Below, one piece after another: positions 22,901-37,800 of a DNA stretch of 64,000 nt. The notes beneath the pieces are model-generated. The model did not search any database. It saw only the letters and a program-made list of their open reading frames with translations, and was not told the origin of the DNA. The translations under genes and the position numbers were made by a program. Numbering within the stretch: the first letter of the stretch is position 1; each line of letters begins with the position of its first letter. Origin of the DNA: Hydractinia symbiolongicarpus (Eukaryota > Cnidaria > Hydrozoa > Anthoathecata > Hydractiniidae); NCBI RefSeq assembly GCF_029227915.1, contig NC_079875.1, positions 5,768,001 through 5,832,000 on the forward strand. The letters run 5' to 3'.

Positions 22901-25900
22901 AGATCCATGGAAAGACGATCCTTCAAACACAGGTATAATAAGTTTAGTTTATTTAGGAATAGGGATTTTAAGGAATTTTAAAATTATTGTTAAAAAATGT
23001 CAGGACAATGTCTAATTTTCAATGATTGATCAGAACTATTTCAGAGTTCAAATCTGTTCCTAAAATTTTTTTACAATTTATTTATCACTATGCTTGTATT
23101 AAATTTACATTTTTCAACATAAATCAACGTTCCCATACAATAATATTTCCTGGTCTAAGATATTTTATTTTATTTTGTATTTTTAATTTCTGCTATGGTA
23201 ACATGAAAGCAGTAGTGACTTAGTGGTAGATCAGGATTCCGGATTTAAATGCTGCTCAATGGTTAGCCTGTTGGTTAAAACAATAACCTCTCCTGACATA
23301 CTGATAATAGCTTAATCCTTACGAGAATGAATTCAGCCATGCTTTGCGAGATGGGGAGATTTCACTTTAAAAAGGGAAAAATGGTCCCTCTCCTTGTAGT
23401 CTGGCTACTGTACTGTAACTGGTCTGTTATTAATAGCTGTTTAAACTTTTGCAGGTGGTAATTGTGAATTGGTGATGAGTCATCGATGCTTTATGAAAAT
23501 TAATTCAAGTATGTCATGGGATAATGCAAAAAGTACCTGTCAGAAAAGGGATTCACATTTAGCTTCTATTTTAAGTGAAGAAGAGAATAATGCAATTTAC
23601 GTAATGTATGGTAGAACAGATTACTGGCTGGGTGGAATTTACAGTTCAAAACATTCTGAATATATCTGGGTGGACGGTGAGTTATTGCTTCAGTTATTTT
23701 GTTCTTTGTCAATTTATTGTGGCAATTATGTATTTGGAGTAACAGAATTACCAAAACCATAATGGATTTCACTTAATTTGTTCACAATTTAAAATTAAAT
23801 TAAGCTTTTTTAATAACTAATTTTGTGTTTTTGGAAATGTAAATAATTTAATAACTTCTCCTGGATCAGAATCCTGCAACATAAATATAACGTTTTTACT
23901 GTCTTATGTTTGTGCGTAAAGCGTGTAAACTGCCTCTCAACCAACTTATTTTTATTCACTGCTCTGCTTTACCTTCAATGACTTGTCAAGAAAAAATAAA
24001 CGGCAGCGAGAGCGTTAAAGGGGAACTCAATACAATTTATTTTTGATGCAGCAACAGCATTTTGTTTAGGATACTAAATTATAATAATGAACATCACGTC
24101 AATGTGTGCAAAAAATAACAAACAAATATACTGAAGACCTTTTTTAAATTGGAACGTTTTTACACTGGTCTTTGCTAGACTTATCAACATGCGATTGTTA
24201 AAAAATGCTGATGGAAATAGGCTTTTTTCAGCAAGAGAAATTTAAAAAAACATTGGTCTTAGAGGATTCGTTTTTGGTTATAGTTATTGTATTAAAAGAA
24301 CTTCAAGGTGTTTCAATAAATATTCTTGTAAAACAACAAAACGCTGAAAAAACTTTGTATACTATTCCAAAGATTTTTGGAAAGTACGTAGCCTAAAGGT
24401 TGATTTGTGCTTCACTTTATTCTACTGTATTAACAATATTAAACTGAAAAAGTTAAGTTCTTTTATCAAACAGGCCCTTAAGACATCGTTTAGGGCGATT
24501 TAAATACCTAAAAATCTTTTTCCAATTAGGGCTGATAATTAATCATGATTGTGATTATCCTAGCTCTCGTCCAACTCTCATCCTTCGGCGGATTAGGTTG
24601 CTAATTTTCACAAATTTTAATTGTCAATTTTTTTTTCCTCACTGCTTGTGTATGAATCTCTCTACCACGTAGTTGGTTTCTTTTCGAATGTATTCTCTAG
24701 GCTTTTAAGTGTAATGTCAAACGTCATCTTCCTCTTTATTTAGCTTTCTGCCTAGTAGCGGCTTTGGCCTTGCAGGAACCTATGTAAAACAAAAAAATCG
24801 TAAATGTACTGCACATGTACATAGTTGTTTCAAAATGTTTTTTTAGGAAATGATTTTATTTACAAGAACTATCACACAGAAGCATTTACAGAATGTGTCT
24901 ACATGCATAAAGACAAATGGGAGACAGGCGATTGTTTAAGGCTGATGCCCTTTCTTTGTGTCAAATCGTTGCGAGGTAAGATACAGACTAGAAAAAATGA
25001 AGAAAACAAAATGGAATCAATCTTGTAGTTCTGATACAGTTTTGTACTTAAGGTTGTAATGCTTGATCTTGTGTAGTCTCTTTGATATATTAACTCTAAC
25101 TTTTCTCAAAACATCTTTGGTAGTGATATAATAATGCCAGCTTTTATAGTAAAATTACATACGAAAGGTATTTTTATAAAAGGATTTAAAGTTTTGTTTC
25201 AATTTGGAAGTTTTTAAATTAGAGGTTTGAACTATGGAAAGGAAAAAACAAAAACCTTCTTAACGCTGCATACAACACCCCAAGAGGAAATTTTTTTTTT
25301 CTTTATGAATCTCTGTTGAGCTGGCAGAATTTAAAATGGGATCCTTTTTGCTGCTCTATTTACTACCATGACTATTGAAGTACGAAGCATTAGAGAAATA
25401 ATAAGTATTAAAAACAGAAGTTCCATGTTGCAGTACGGAAACCTATTATTTTTACAAGCTCGTGAGCTTGTATTAAAACGCAAATGTGTGAATTGAAATT
25501 TTTGCCTCTCTGAGCACCGAAACGGGAGTATTAAGTACATCGATTTTACAAAGTTTGGTTAAAATGTAAGCAAAAGGCAAATTATACTGTAAATAATGAC
25601 GAGAATGGAATTCTTTTCGCTACGCTAATGACACGCCAACTGAACGTAAATTTTCCGATTTTTGTTTTCCGATTTTGTCTCCGCGCCATAAGTGCACAGG
25701 ATTCTTTTTAACGAAGTTTGCTATAACTACTATTTCCTCTTTAACTATTTCCTTTTTCGAACGATCTAAGTGATTCTCTTATACCCCGTTCTTTTTTTCT
25801 TTTTTTTTTTTTTGGGGGGGGGGGGGGGGGTGGTTTTACAAATTTAGTTGGGGCTTGTGTTCTTTCTTCTTTCTTTCAGTCAGTTTACCTAGACTGACCC

Positions 25901-28900
25901 ATTGGAAATCGGAGGAATTTTCTGTTTAAGAAGATCTTGCAAATCAATTTTTAAAAGTAACTGCTTAGTGTTTAAAACAAATTTATTGCCTATCTGAATA
26001 GCAAATGTCTTGTCTAACTTCGTAACAGAAATAACAATGTGATAGACAGCTTATACGTCTTGTTTATAAATAAATCATTTCTTCTTCTTATCATTATTTT
26101 GTGTTCAGTCGATTTCACCAATACCAAATACAATGGTAGCTTGTTTACAATGCTTGTTTGGGTTTAAGTACAGCTAGAATTTTTATTGTTAATAAGATTT
26201 TTAACTAGCTAAAATAAGTGAAAAGGGTTGTGTGTATTAATGTTTCATAAAAACATTGTTCACAAGAAAAACTACATTATTTGCGAACGTTTCGGGTGTT
26301 TCACACACCCATTTTCAAGCAATCAAAAACGTACAAAGTTCTCCTAAATATATGCAAGTTTAACACCCGAAACGTCGCAAATAATGTAGTTTTTGTTGTT
26401 GTCAATTTACTAGCGCGATGATTGTTTACAAGGTTGAACTCGTGTACTTAACCTGAATAATCTTTTTCATATGTTGCTTTGCTAGTTGTTGAAAATAATA
26501 AAACCAAAACATTTCGTATTTTCAGTTAGTTTAGTCCCAGCATACATTTCTTTGTTTACACTAAACTTTCCTGCATCCGCTAAAATGTCTGATTTTCGGT
26601 TTACGGTAATTGTTTTCTCAAAGCGGCTGATATAAAGTGAAATCGTTTTTGAAAACTACTCTAGTGTAATAATTATCACAGTGTAGAATCAAAAAAGTAC
26701 AACAGAGAAGTACGAAAATAACTTTTTAAATACATTTATAATAGACTATAAAAGCAAAACTGAGATACTGTTTTAGTACTCAAGTGGTGAGATTTATATG
26801 GTGTGATTTTTATGTGATAAGCTGAAATGCTTATACCATTTAGGCTCAAAAGTGGGCAACTTGAAAAACAGTTATTTTTATGTCCTCCAGTTTTATTATT
26901 TTACTAGTCGTTAGCTCATGCAAGATTCCAGATGCGTGTCACATACTTCCCACATCGTTCTCTCATGTATCTTTGCCTGCCTCTTAACATGAAGTAATTA
27001 AATTCGCTTGAACGGAAGTTATTATATTGATCATAAGTGCGATAATAATCGATTAAAAAACTTTTCCTTTTGGGGACGAATTTTTTTAATTTTTGTTTCT
27101 AATCTTGTTTTTGTGAATATTAACATGTAAAACTCGTGTAAAATGTTATTGTATCTTTGACATGCGTTTCATTAAAAATTTCCAAGATTTTCAATTTAAG
27201 TAGTAATCTTGAACAGCAAAATAATTATTAACTGAGTAAGTTCCATTCTGACTGAATAGAAAAAATATTTTACGTGGCATTTTCTTCGTGATGCTGGTAA
27301 AAATAACTTATTTCTGGATGACAATTTTAAAAGAAAAAATCAAAGCATTGTATTCTATCACGTGGAAATGGTAAAGCCAATCATTCGGCAACTTTTTATT
27401 TTTCCTTATTGGTTGACCTATTTTCTTGTTGTCAAGCTTTTTATATTAAACGATGAAAGATTTTGTTTTTTAGAAAAATAAGGTTTACTTTTTTAAATGA
27501 AAAGCAGTTTCTTTTGTGATAAAACTTTAGAATCTAATTTTCTCTAAGAAACTTTGGTAAAGCAATGGCACACAATGAAATATTTTTTCAAAGAATGTTT
27601 TTAAGTGTTTCTTTAACCTATTTCTTAATCATGTATATTGCAATTTTTTGTCTACTTTTAAATTTCACAAACAATAGAAAACAAGAGAAAACCGTTTGAT
27701 TTCATGTAAATAAGTCACAAAAATAGTATTATAATAAATACCCTCAAGAAAATTGCTGGGAAATACTTTGTCGTAGTCATATTTTATTTACCATATTTCT
27801 CCATGCATAAGCACTCGCACCCAGCATTGTTAAAATATTAACGAACTACTGTCAAAAATTCAGAACATAGACCTTAATTTTCTATGTTTATAAGTGGGTA
27901 TTTTTTAATTTCCAAAACCAATGGGTTTTTAAACATCTTTTTTTTTCATAAAAAGTTGTTTAACTTTTCATTTTTTAAAGGTGCTTCCACTGGCAAATGA
28001 CATTAGTTTTGTTCTAAACTGTATTCTGTATTAGAAAAGACTAAGTTGGCTGGTTAAACTCAGAAAAAATTATTTGTCCACATCTTTGTATTCAAAGACT
28101 TTTGTCACGCCTACCCTTAGTTTAGGAATATTTTATGAGAAAGCTATTTCTGTGTCATAGCGAAGTGTCATTTGTATTTACCTGAAGCTCCATTCACGGT
28201 GCCAAATTTAGTCCCTAAAACGTCTTGTAACGCTGTGATAGATTTTCTTAAAAAACAATGCCATAATGCTTCAGCAAAATAACTCTTCAACTTGATGTTC
28301 AACCTTTCAGATCCTCTTCTTTTTTGTATTGTTTTATTTTATATGAAAAGGTGGAATTTAATAAAATTGAATCTATTACATTGTTTTCCTTAATTTTCTG
28401 TAATTTTAAAACTTTACAGGTTTAAGTTTCTAACAAAGCATTTAAAACTTTCACATTAAGCTTTTACCCATAAAAGTAATTGCTTTAGTATCTACTTATT
28501 GCACTAAATTACTTTTTCTTGAAGTTCTGTTCTTAGAACTTGATAAGTTGTGTTTACAAGTAAAGGTACATTTTAAAAGTAAATCCATAAACATTGTTTT
28601 AAAGTTATGCATGCGTGATGAAAAAAAAAGTGAGAAACGTTTACTATAATTTGACTATAAAGTTTTTATTCCTAGAATAAGTAGGCATTGGGAAATGTTT
28701 TGTTTCTATTTTGATCAATTATGTTTGACCTAAAAGTATGGATCCCATATAGTGGGTATTTTTTATAAGATCCTGTGGCACTACGTATTGTTTGTTGAAC
28801 AATCCTCATTCTTGACTTAAGCATTGTTTGTTAAGAATCTGTAAATATAGTCTGTCATTTTTATTTCACGTGTGTTTGACTTTGTTTTCATTTCTAAAAA

Positions 28901-31900
28901 AACCAAAACTTTTCAGATTCAACTTGCTCTTGTTGTATTCCCTTTTTTTTATGTTTTATGCTTTATTGACGCCCATGCATTAATTAATAAAAAATAGTGT
29001 CAATTAAAATCCCCTTTATATGCGAGTTGGGTTAAATCGGCTCTTGCTATTTTGCTATTTGCTGCAGGGTCACTTCTGCAATAGATAGCAAGAGCTGATT
29101 TATAATTGTTTCGACTAAGATCAGAGTTTTAGGCCTTGTCTTTAGAATACCGTTAAAAGCAAACAGAGTGGGCTATCCTTGTATATTAAATGATGCCAAA
29201 TTTTTCGCAATGTTATAAAAATAAGCGGGGTGTTCGTTTAAACTGATTTTACAGTTGTTACATATGATTGCAGTTGATGAGCAATGACTAAATTGTTTAG
29301 ACATTATTGTACTTTCGATTATAACAATGTTGCATATTTAGATGCGGGGTCTGGAGCAATTGAAGCATCTAAAGAAATATTAGGTGAGGAAATAGAACTT
29401 CATTGTATAACGTTTTTTAAGACACATGAAATACACAAATCATCATTATTTTTATTTTTCTAATGTTTTATAAAAGGGAAGCTGTTCTTTTGATTTTAAT
29501 AATGTTGCATGTTTAGATGCAGAGGCTGCAGCACGTATATCAAGTCCAAAATCACGCATGCCAGGTTAGGAAGTAGAACTTAATTGTAGTTGATGTAAAC
29601 GCAGAGATTATAACATATGATGGCAAGCCCATTTATTTAAAAACATTTTGTACGAATTTTCGGCCGCTTCCGCACACCATGATCACAAATAATTATATTT
29701 TCTAGAAGTTCATAGATTTATACAAAAAGTATAAACCGTTAACAATAAGAAATTATACGCTAGAAAAATTCTGAAGGTAGTGATGTAATAGTTCTATTGA
29801 GACAAGGTTTGTCTCGGTTGATAAGCAAGTTCTCCTTCAGAGTTAATTTAAAATCATTACTCTCACTACCTGTACTAGTAAAATTACAAAACGATGGAGT
29901 AGAAACAGGATAAGTATAAGTATAAACAGTATAAACAGTCCAGGATCATAGAAATCTATGACCCTGGACATCGGAAGGATAATAAAGACCGTTCACGGGT
30001 TTATCAGTGAGATGTGATAGTGCTCACACATTCTGCCATTAAGTGGCGAATAGTTTTGCCGTAACAGGTAACAAAACTATGATTGTATAATTGATTGTAT
30101 AACGTTTTTAAAGGCAAATGAAACATTAGAATCATTATTATTTTCATTTTTCCTAATGTTGAAGCTTTTAATTCATAAAATATAACATGCATAGCTAGAT
30201 TACAAGCAAGATCATTCCAAACTTTGTGCCCTGGCCATTTAATTTTAACTTATGTACGATAGATATATTTCGCATGCAAAATATGTAACAAATTAAAACC
30301 TTTAACTGATTTATTTTTACTGTTTTGGCTTGTTTGTTGTTTACTGTTCTCCAGTTCTGGCAAATATTCACCATTTTTTAGTTTGATACTGTTGTCGTGT
30401 GATCTTGTTTGTTGCAGGATCCCCATTGCTGACATAAGCGTAGCATCTACTGTAAATCCAGGTTTGAAAGTATGATTTAAACATGTTTAGATGCAGAGGC
30501 TGCAGCACGTATATCAAGTTCAAAACCACGCATGCCAGGTTAGGAAGTAGAACTTAATTGTAGTTGATGTAAACGCAGAGATTATAACATATGATGGCAA
30601 GCCCATTTATTTAAAAACATTTTGTACGAATTTTCGGCCGCTTCCGCACACCATGATCACAAATAATTATATTTTCTAGAAGTTCATTGATTTATACAAA
30701 AAGTATAAACCGTTAACAATAAGAAATTATACGCTAGAAAAATTCTGAAGGTAGTGATGTAATAGTTCTATTGAGACAAGGTTTGTCTCGGTTGATAAGC
30801 AAGTTCTCCTTCAGAGTTAATTTAAAATCATTACTCTCACTACCTGTACTAGTAAAATTACAAAACGATGGAGTAGAAACAGGATAAGTATAAGTATAAA
30901 CAGTATAAACAGTCCAGGATCATAGAAATCTATGACCCTGGACATCGGAAGGATAATAAAGACCGTTCACGGGTTTATCAGTGAGATGTGATAGTGCTCA
31001 CACATTCTGCCATTAAGTGGCGAATAGTTTTGCCGTAACAGGTAACAAAACTATGATTGTATAATTGATTGTATAACGTTTTTAAAGGCAAATGAAACAT
31101 TAGAATCATTATTATTTTCATTTTTCCTAATGTTGAAGCTTTTAATTCATAAAATATAACATGCATAGCTAGATTACAAGCAAGATCATTCCAAACTTTG
31201 TGCCCTGGCCATTTAATTTTAACTTATGTACGATAGATATATTTCGCATGCAAAATATGTAACAAATTAAAACCTTTAACCGATTTCTTTTTACTGTTTT
31301 AGCATGTTTTTTGTTTACTGTTCTCCAGTTCTGGCAAATATTCACTATTTTTTAATTTGATACTCTTGTCGTGTGATCTTGTTTGTTGCAGGATCCCCAT
31401 TGCTGACATAAGCGTGGCATCTACTGTAAATCCAATGTCGTATTAAGACGGGATTATATTTTTAATGCATGAAAATTCAACAAGTTTTAAAAGGTCACCG
31501 AATTTTGATGTATAAATAATATCAAAACAAGAATAGGTTTAACACAAATCTGTTCTGTATAATAAAAATGCAACTTTCACGAGTTTAGTTTCATATTCTA
31601 ATATGTACAATCCTTTCTGCTGACGTCAACAATCATGTCATCATCAATGATTTTGTTGTTTTTTGACTTTGCACTATGCAGGTATGGTACAAATTTGATG
31701 AGCAATCTCACATGAGAGCATTATTAGGGTGGAAGGATTGTTTTTCAACCTGCCCCGAGACGGCAATTTTTACTAGAAAAACGGGACTAATAAAAATGTG
31801 GGAAGAATTAAGTAAATTCAATATTTGTTTATACATTATCTTAAATCTAATTTTGCGTTCACCTTAATTAAGTACGCGCCAATGAAAATGTCTTAACATA

Positions 31901-34775
31901 ATATGTGTTGTTTAATTAAAATCTAGAATATTCAGAAGCTAGTAGCTATCCCTGCAGTACAAAATGTACTCTAGCTTATTTTCCATGCATGGTGTATCTA
32001 CAAACAATCATGGGCACCTTATGTGCGGACGTTTAAAGAAAAATCATTTTTCAACTGTAATGTCCTCAAAAGGCGTTCTGGGGATTAGAGTGAAGTCCAG
32101 TTTTTTAGTATCTTGCAATGTTGGCAAGCTCAAGATGCACAAAGTTTAAATAGTAAAAGCAAACCTTAAAATAGTATTCATGCTCTATATTTTTAGATAA
32201 CTGGCAAAGATACAACCAAATTGAGTATTTGATGACGGGGTCCCTTTTTTCCTTCAAAGAAGCATCTTCAACTTGTTTATCCAAGGGTGGTGTGCTATTG
32301 AATGAAACATTCCCATATTACGTTATCAAAAATAGTGAAATATGGATAGATTTAAAATATAATGGAAGTGTGTGGTTATTAGGCAGTAAAAATGCATCAT
32401 TTTTTGAAGTTGCAGAACAATTTCCTGACCCACCTATTTCGAATTGTAGTAGTATCACAAGATGTGGAAAGAAACAAGTACCATGTGATACTAAGCTAAA
32501 AGTCTTGTGCCAACGACCTAGTAAGTTTATTCCATGACCAGTATTTAGTTTGATGGCTATGTAGTACCTTGAGAAAGTATGATTTAAACAGTTGGCACTT
32601 CATATAGAAGATATATTCAATCAATCTAGCCATGACTTTTAAAGTGAAAGTAAAACCTTTTCTTTGTAACAATCAAGGCGAAATGAAAACCAAGGAAAGC
32701 GATTTCTTTATTGGTTTTAAATTACGTTTCTAAATTAATGTAACAAGTGACTGATTGTTGTTTTATGAAGTTTTGCTCTGTTTTTCAGTTCCAACAACAA
32801 CCACTACGGAATCAACAACAACAACAACCACTAAGGAATCAACAACCTCTTATGAATCAACAACCACAAAGGAATTAACAACCACAAAGGAATCAACAAC
32901 CTCTAATGAATCAACAACCACTAAGGAATTAACAACCACTAGGAAACCAATAACAACACCAATAACCACAGAATCCACGACAACATCTTCTGCTACAACA
33001 TTCTTTTTTTCAACAAATAATTCAATGTTAGCAACAAATGGTAAGCAACTTTGGAATCCTTACCCAAAAAAATTAAAAAAAGGTTCTCCTGTTATAGTTT
33101 CTAGAATGACTTATTTATCTAACTGCACATTACTTTTCGATAATTTAAATTATAATAAAACAAGTGATAACTTTATTTAATGGTTTTTAACAGGTTTTTT
33201 AGTACAAGAGAAAAAAAAATGTCTTACTAACTCCTGTTGTGTTTTTTTTATTAATTTAGCAGAAGGCAGTACTGCACCAACATCTAGTTTTTTTCCCCTA
33301 CCAAGAGGTAACAAGTTTGTTAAATTAAACATATTTTTAATATTGCTCATTCTAGAGACTTGAAACTCCATATATTATATGCATTGAATGTTTCATATCG
33401 GAACTTTATTATTAAGAATAAAGTACTTATTTTAACCCTATTCGGACCGGGTTTTTCAAACATATTATGACTGAAAAGGAGGGGTGGTGATCTGCATTTT
33501 TTTGTAGTCGTTACTGTTTGTGTTGACAGTACAGCATCAGTACAAGGCTCTTACTAACTTTGTTGTATTTTTTCTTTCTGTATTTTTATATTTTTTTCCT
33601 AAACGTTAGGTACATCATTTTCTAATCAATACATATCTATGGTAAAGGACAATATTAGCTACCACTGTGGTGTTAAAGCATATGCGAAAATGGAACCAAT
33701 TAGTTGGGAATATGTTAACCTTCCTAGATTCTCATACAGTAACATAACCGGACACCTGCTAATGAATACTGAAGCTGGGGAAAAATTATGTTTAACCTTA
33801 AGTGGTGTATATGATTGGAAGAACGAAAACAAAATTTGGAATGTTATTAGCCTTGGATCTGAGATTGTAACAGGTAATTTTGCTTTTCTATTTGGAGTTA
33901 TTAGTTATTAGTTATTATTGTTTTGCTTTGTTTTAATTTTGCATAAGAACTAAACCTTGAGAACTTTCTTACATCTCTCTATCATTTTCCTTTAAGGTTC
34001 TGCATCAACTGGTTCAGAATGCATGGTTTTGAACTACAGTTTTGCAACATTCAATGTGGAACTTGGAACTGAAAACATGAGAATGTGCTTTGTCTTTGAT
34101 AACAAAAAATTGAAACTTGGGAAAAATTGTCTGTATTCTTTACACCTGTCAAGTAATCCCCCAGGTATCGAAAATCACATTAAAACAGCGGGGATAAATC
34201 ACACATATTTTTTCGGTTTTTTCCTACAGGTTTGTGGAAATTGTCTTACTTGCAAAAAACCTTAAATAATACGTTCATGAGGGTTTTAGATTGAATTTCA
34301 AGTAACACTCGAAATTCTTTTTGATGAATATAAGAAGGATTAGAAGAGTGCCTCCATTTGAACTACTCTCCAAATTTATTTTTTCTAGCGCATTGGTCAA
34401 GGTGGTCTGATTGGCAACCTTGCGATGTTCTCTGTGGCAATGGTACACAGACCCGATTCAGACACTGTATAAATGAAGCTCAGGGTAGTTGTGTTGGTAA
34501 GAAGGATGCCATAAAAACTTGTAAAGGTTCAGGAGACTGCTCTGAACATTATATTCCATCAACAGGAAAAAGCTGTACAGAGTCATGCCTTTTAATAGGT
34601 GAGTGATGAATTAGGGAAAAATTGTTATGTAGAGATCTTTTCATTATGTGTCTTCTAGCACGCTTGATCTGGTTTCATTTCAAAGGCGCTAGTATCCTAC
34701 CACTGTTTTATAGAGGTGGGCGTTCACTAATTTTTTTTCTATTGCTAATTGAATACGAAATTGTCACATAGTATC

Positions 34776-34833
<58 letters not shown>

Positions 34834-34834
34834 T

Positions 34835-34880
<46 letters not shown>

Positions 34881-37800
34881 CCATCACCATCACCAACGCC
34901 ATCACCATCACCAACGCCATCACATCACCAACGCCATCACCATCATCATCACCACCATCAGTGATACTGAAGCATGATAAGGAATGACTGTTTCCTTCCT
35001 TCTTTTATTTATTTATTTCATATCATTTCCCTAATTACCACCCATTTGAAAAAGGTATGTCTAAAGGAAGGCAAGAATCATATTAAAGAGGGTCATATAT
35101 TTAAACAAGTTCTTGAGGGTTTATTTAAAGTAATAAGGTATATATATCAAAATACGATATGGGTTTGAAGCTAATACAATGTATGGTATCATCTGTGCCT
35201 TAAATGTTTTGTTATATGAGGCATGAAAGAAAACAAATATAATTAGTATTTGTTTTTCTACGAGAAATTTTCAAAACCAAAATGGATTTTTAGGTTTTCT
35301 TATTTTCTTGTAAGCATCAGTGAGAAACTGATAAAAAAAGTTAGGAATATTTTAACTCACTTTTGTATATTTGCTTTAGGAAAAAGATGTGACCACTTTC
35401 TGGTAACAGGTGAAAGCACTGTATTGTTTGAGAGTTTTGGATATCATTGTAGCAAGAATGTTTCTCAAAGAACATGGCAGAATATGTATGCACCTTTTTA
35501 TGATCTCGATACCAAACAATGTGTTGGATATCAGAAGATGCCGAAAGAAATGGATTGTGATGCTGTGCCACCAAGTAAAAGATACCTACGATTATGCAAA
35601 TGCATCGGAAGTGGTAAAAAATTATACACACGTTGTTTTTTTTTTTTTTATATATTAAAGTTCAGTAAATGTAAATGTCCTGAATTTTTCCTCTTGTTGT
35701 CTACCTTTCAAGTTTTAAGGTATGAGCGTCATCAATTTGGACTAATTTTTATATTTTTGAAGAAAAGCACAGGCAAAAAAAATCCCAATGGACACAAGTT
35801 ACTTGGTGATTTTTTATTGATGTGAAAGCATGTAGTTATGTTTTGTGCAATTGTTTTGTGCGACCTGTCTCTTTATAGCATTTATTTTTTGGTTCAGGAG
35901 TTTCAAAAGTTATTGTCCAAAATTTACTCTACTATTTTTCCAGATAGTGTCGATACAACAACATGGTTACCTTGGAGTGAATGTTCACAGAGTTGTAATG
36001 GAGTTCGATCAAGAAAAAGATTTTGTGCCTTGACTTCCGAGAATCATTGTGCATCGAATAGGTTTGAAACAGAATCTTGCAATACTGACGTTTTATGTCC
36101 AGGTCAGTTCTTGTTTTTGTAAATAAACTGTAAACAAATTATTTGCAGTATTCTAAAATTAATTGGTTTCGAAATAATGTGATATGATTTCATGGGACAT
36201 AAATATGTATACATGGAAATACAGGTTTAATTTTCTCTATATTTCATGAAGGCACAAGAAAACATTTTCATGGGGTAGTAACAATTTTATGTTAATTCTT
36301 CATTCTTTGAATGATACAGATATATATTTTTAATGGTTTTTTCCTCGTCAAATAATATTCGAGCTGTACTAATAAGCTGTAAAGTTTGGTTTTGATGTTA
36401 TTATTATGCTTGTACAGGGAAATACTTTATTTATTGTAAATTTCGTGAATATAATGAACTAAAAATAAGGATTACAACAACTGACTCTTTATTTTAGACA
36501 GTTTACGGTAAATTTTAGGCATGTGTAAGAATTTGGTGAGGTTGACTCCCCTGAGGCTCTGACCATTAGGTTTTCAAATAATCCTGCATTTTTTGCAAAC
36601 GAATAGGACAAGATAATTCCATGTGGCAATTTAAATAAATTGTATTTTTAATAATATAAATATATATATCTTTATCCAAAATAGGTTTTAATAAACAGAA
36701 AAAGATTGTAGCCACCTACAAAGTCGTTTCTCTACGATTTTAATCTTAAAAAATGATTTAAGAATTTAATACATATAATCATTGTTTTTATTTCATTTTA
36801 ATTTGTTCTTTAAAACATTTAGTGCATGGTGGTTTCACACAGTGGACACAATGGTCCAACTGCTACGCATCCTGCGGTTTAGGACATCGAGTCAGGAATA
36901 GAAGTTGTACGCATCCGTCCCCAAAAGATGGCGGATTTACCTGTGCGGGTGCATATACTGAGCAACAATCTTGTGCTGCCCGAAAATGTCCAAGTAGGTA
37001 TTTTCGTGATATGGTTTTTATGTAAAATAAATGTTAGTGAAACATCATGGTACAGGGTGTTAAATAACTTGCAAAAAAAGTGTTTTGTTAAAAAAAAAAC
37101 TAAAAATTAAAGTGAAATGCCTGAAATCTTTGAAATTATTAAGGCTATTTTCCACAAAATAGCTTTAATCCTGCATAACGAAACAGAAAAGCTATTGAGC
37201 CTGCGTACTTAAATTGTTCACACCATGTTAGTGGAAAATTTTATTTTCCGTTCCTTTCCGTAGAAGGAAGTTCAACTATTTCTTTGCATTCTGGACGGAA
37301 AAGGCAGGCGGATCAGATTTTTTTATTTAGTGAGAATTTCCCAGTTTGTGTGCTTATTTTCTGTGTCACAATGTGCGCAATATGAAGTGAAAGTTACCAG
37401 CAGAAAATTTTCTTTTTTGTTCTGTACTTGTCTATTTAACACCGCGGAAACAGCCTTCGATGAGGTGAGATGAGGAATGGATAAATTTCAAAGAAAATTT
37501 CTTTAAATCTATTTCTTAGGTGTTTAATTAAGAATAACTCAATAATAAAATTATTAAAGTCATTTAACTTAATTATTGTCCCTTGTTAGTAAATGGAGAG
37601 TGGGGTAGTTGGTCTTCATATTCCGGTTGCACAAAACCTTGTAATAGTGGTGTGCGTGTTAAAAGAAGATACTGCACCAGTCCTGCACCAATGTATGGAG
37701 GAAAACCATGTCAAGGAGCATGGAATCATACTGTGCCTTGTAACCAAAGCCCGTGTCCTGGTATGTGTATACTTTTTGATATATCAACTAAACATTGTGT

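Larger units (their letters stand above)
24976..29341 (+). other. Large gene B intron
   Basis: No coding module is recognisable in this 4.4-kb intron. It contains a T-then-G homopolymer run (to 25830), a long inverted repeat (26267-26394) and a smaller inverted repeat (about 29034-29102). Further tiny linker exons cannot be excluded, because such exons carry little signal. Confidence 0.5.

Noticed and set aside
23210-23350. tRNA-derived SINE
   Set aside because: An A-box-like tgacttagtgg is present, but I find no convincing B box, tail or target-site duplication; it may be an interspersed repeat but cannot be supported.
34708-34964. Polymethionine and polyserine open frames
   Set aside because: They are translations of the ATC/CAT microsatellite on the two strands.
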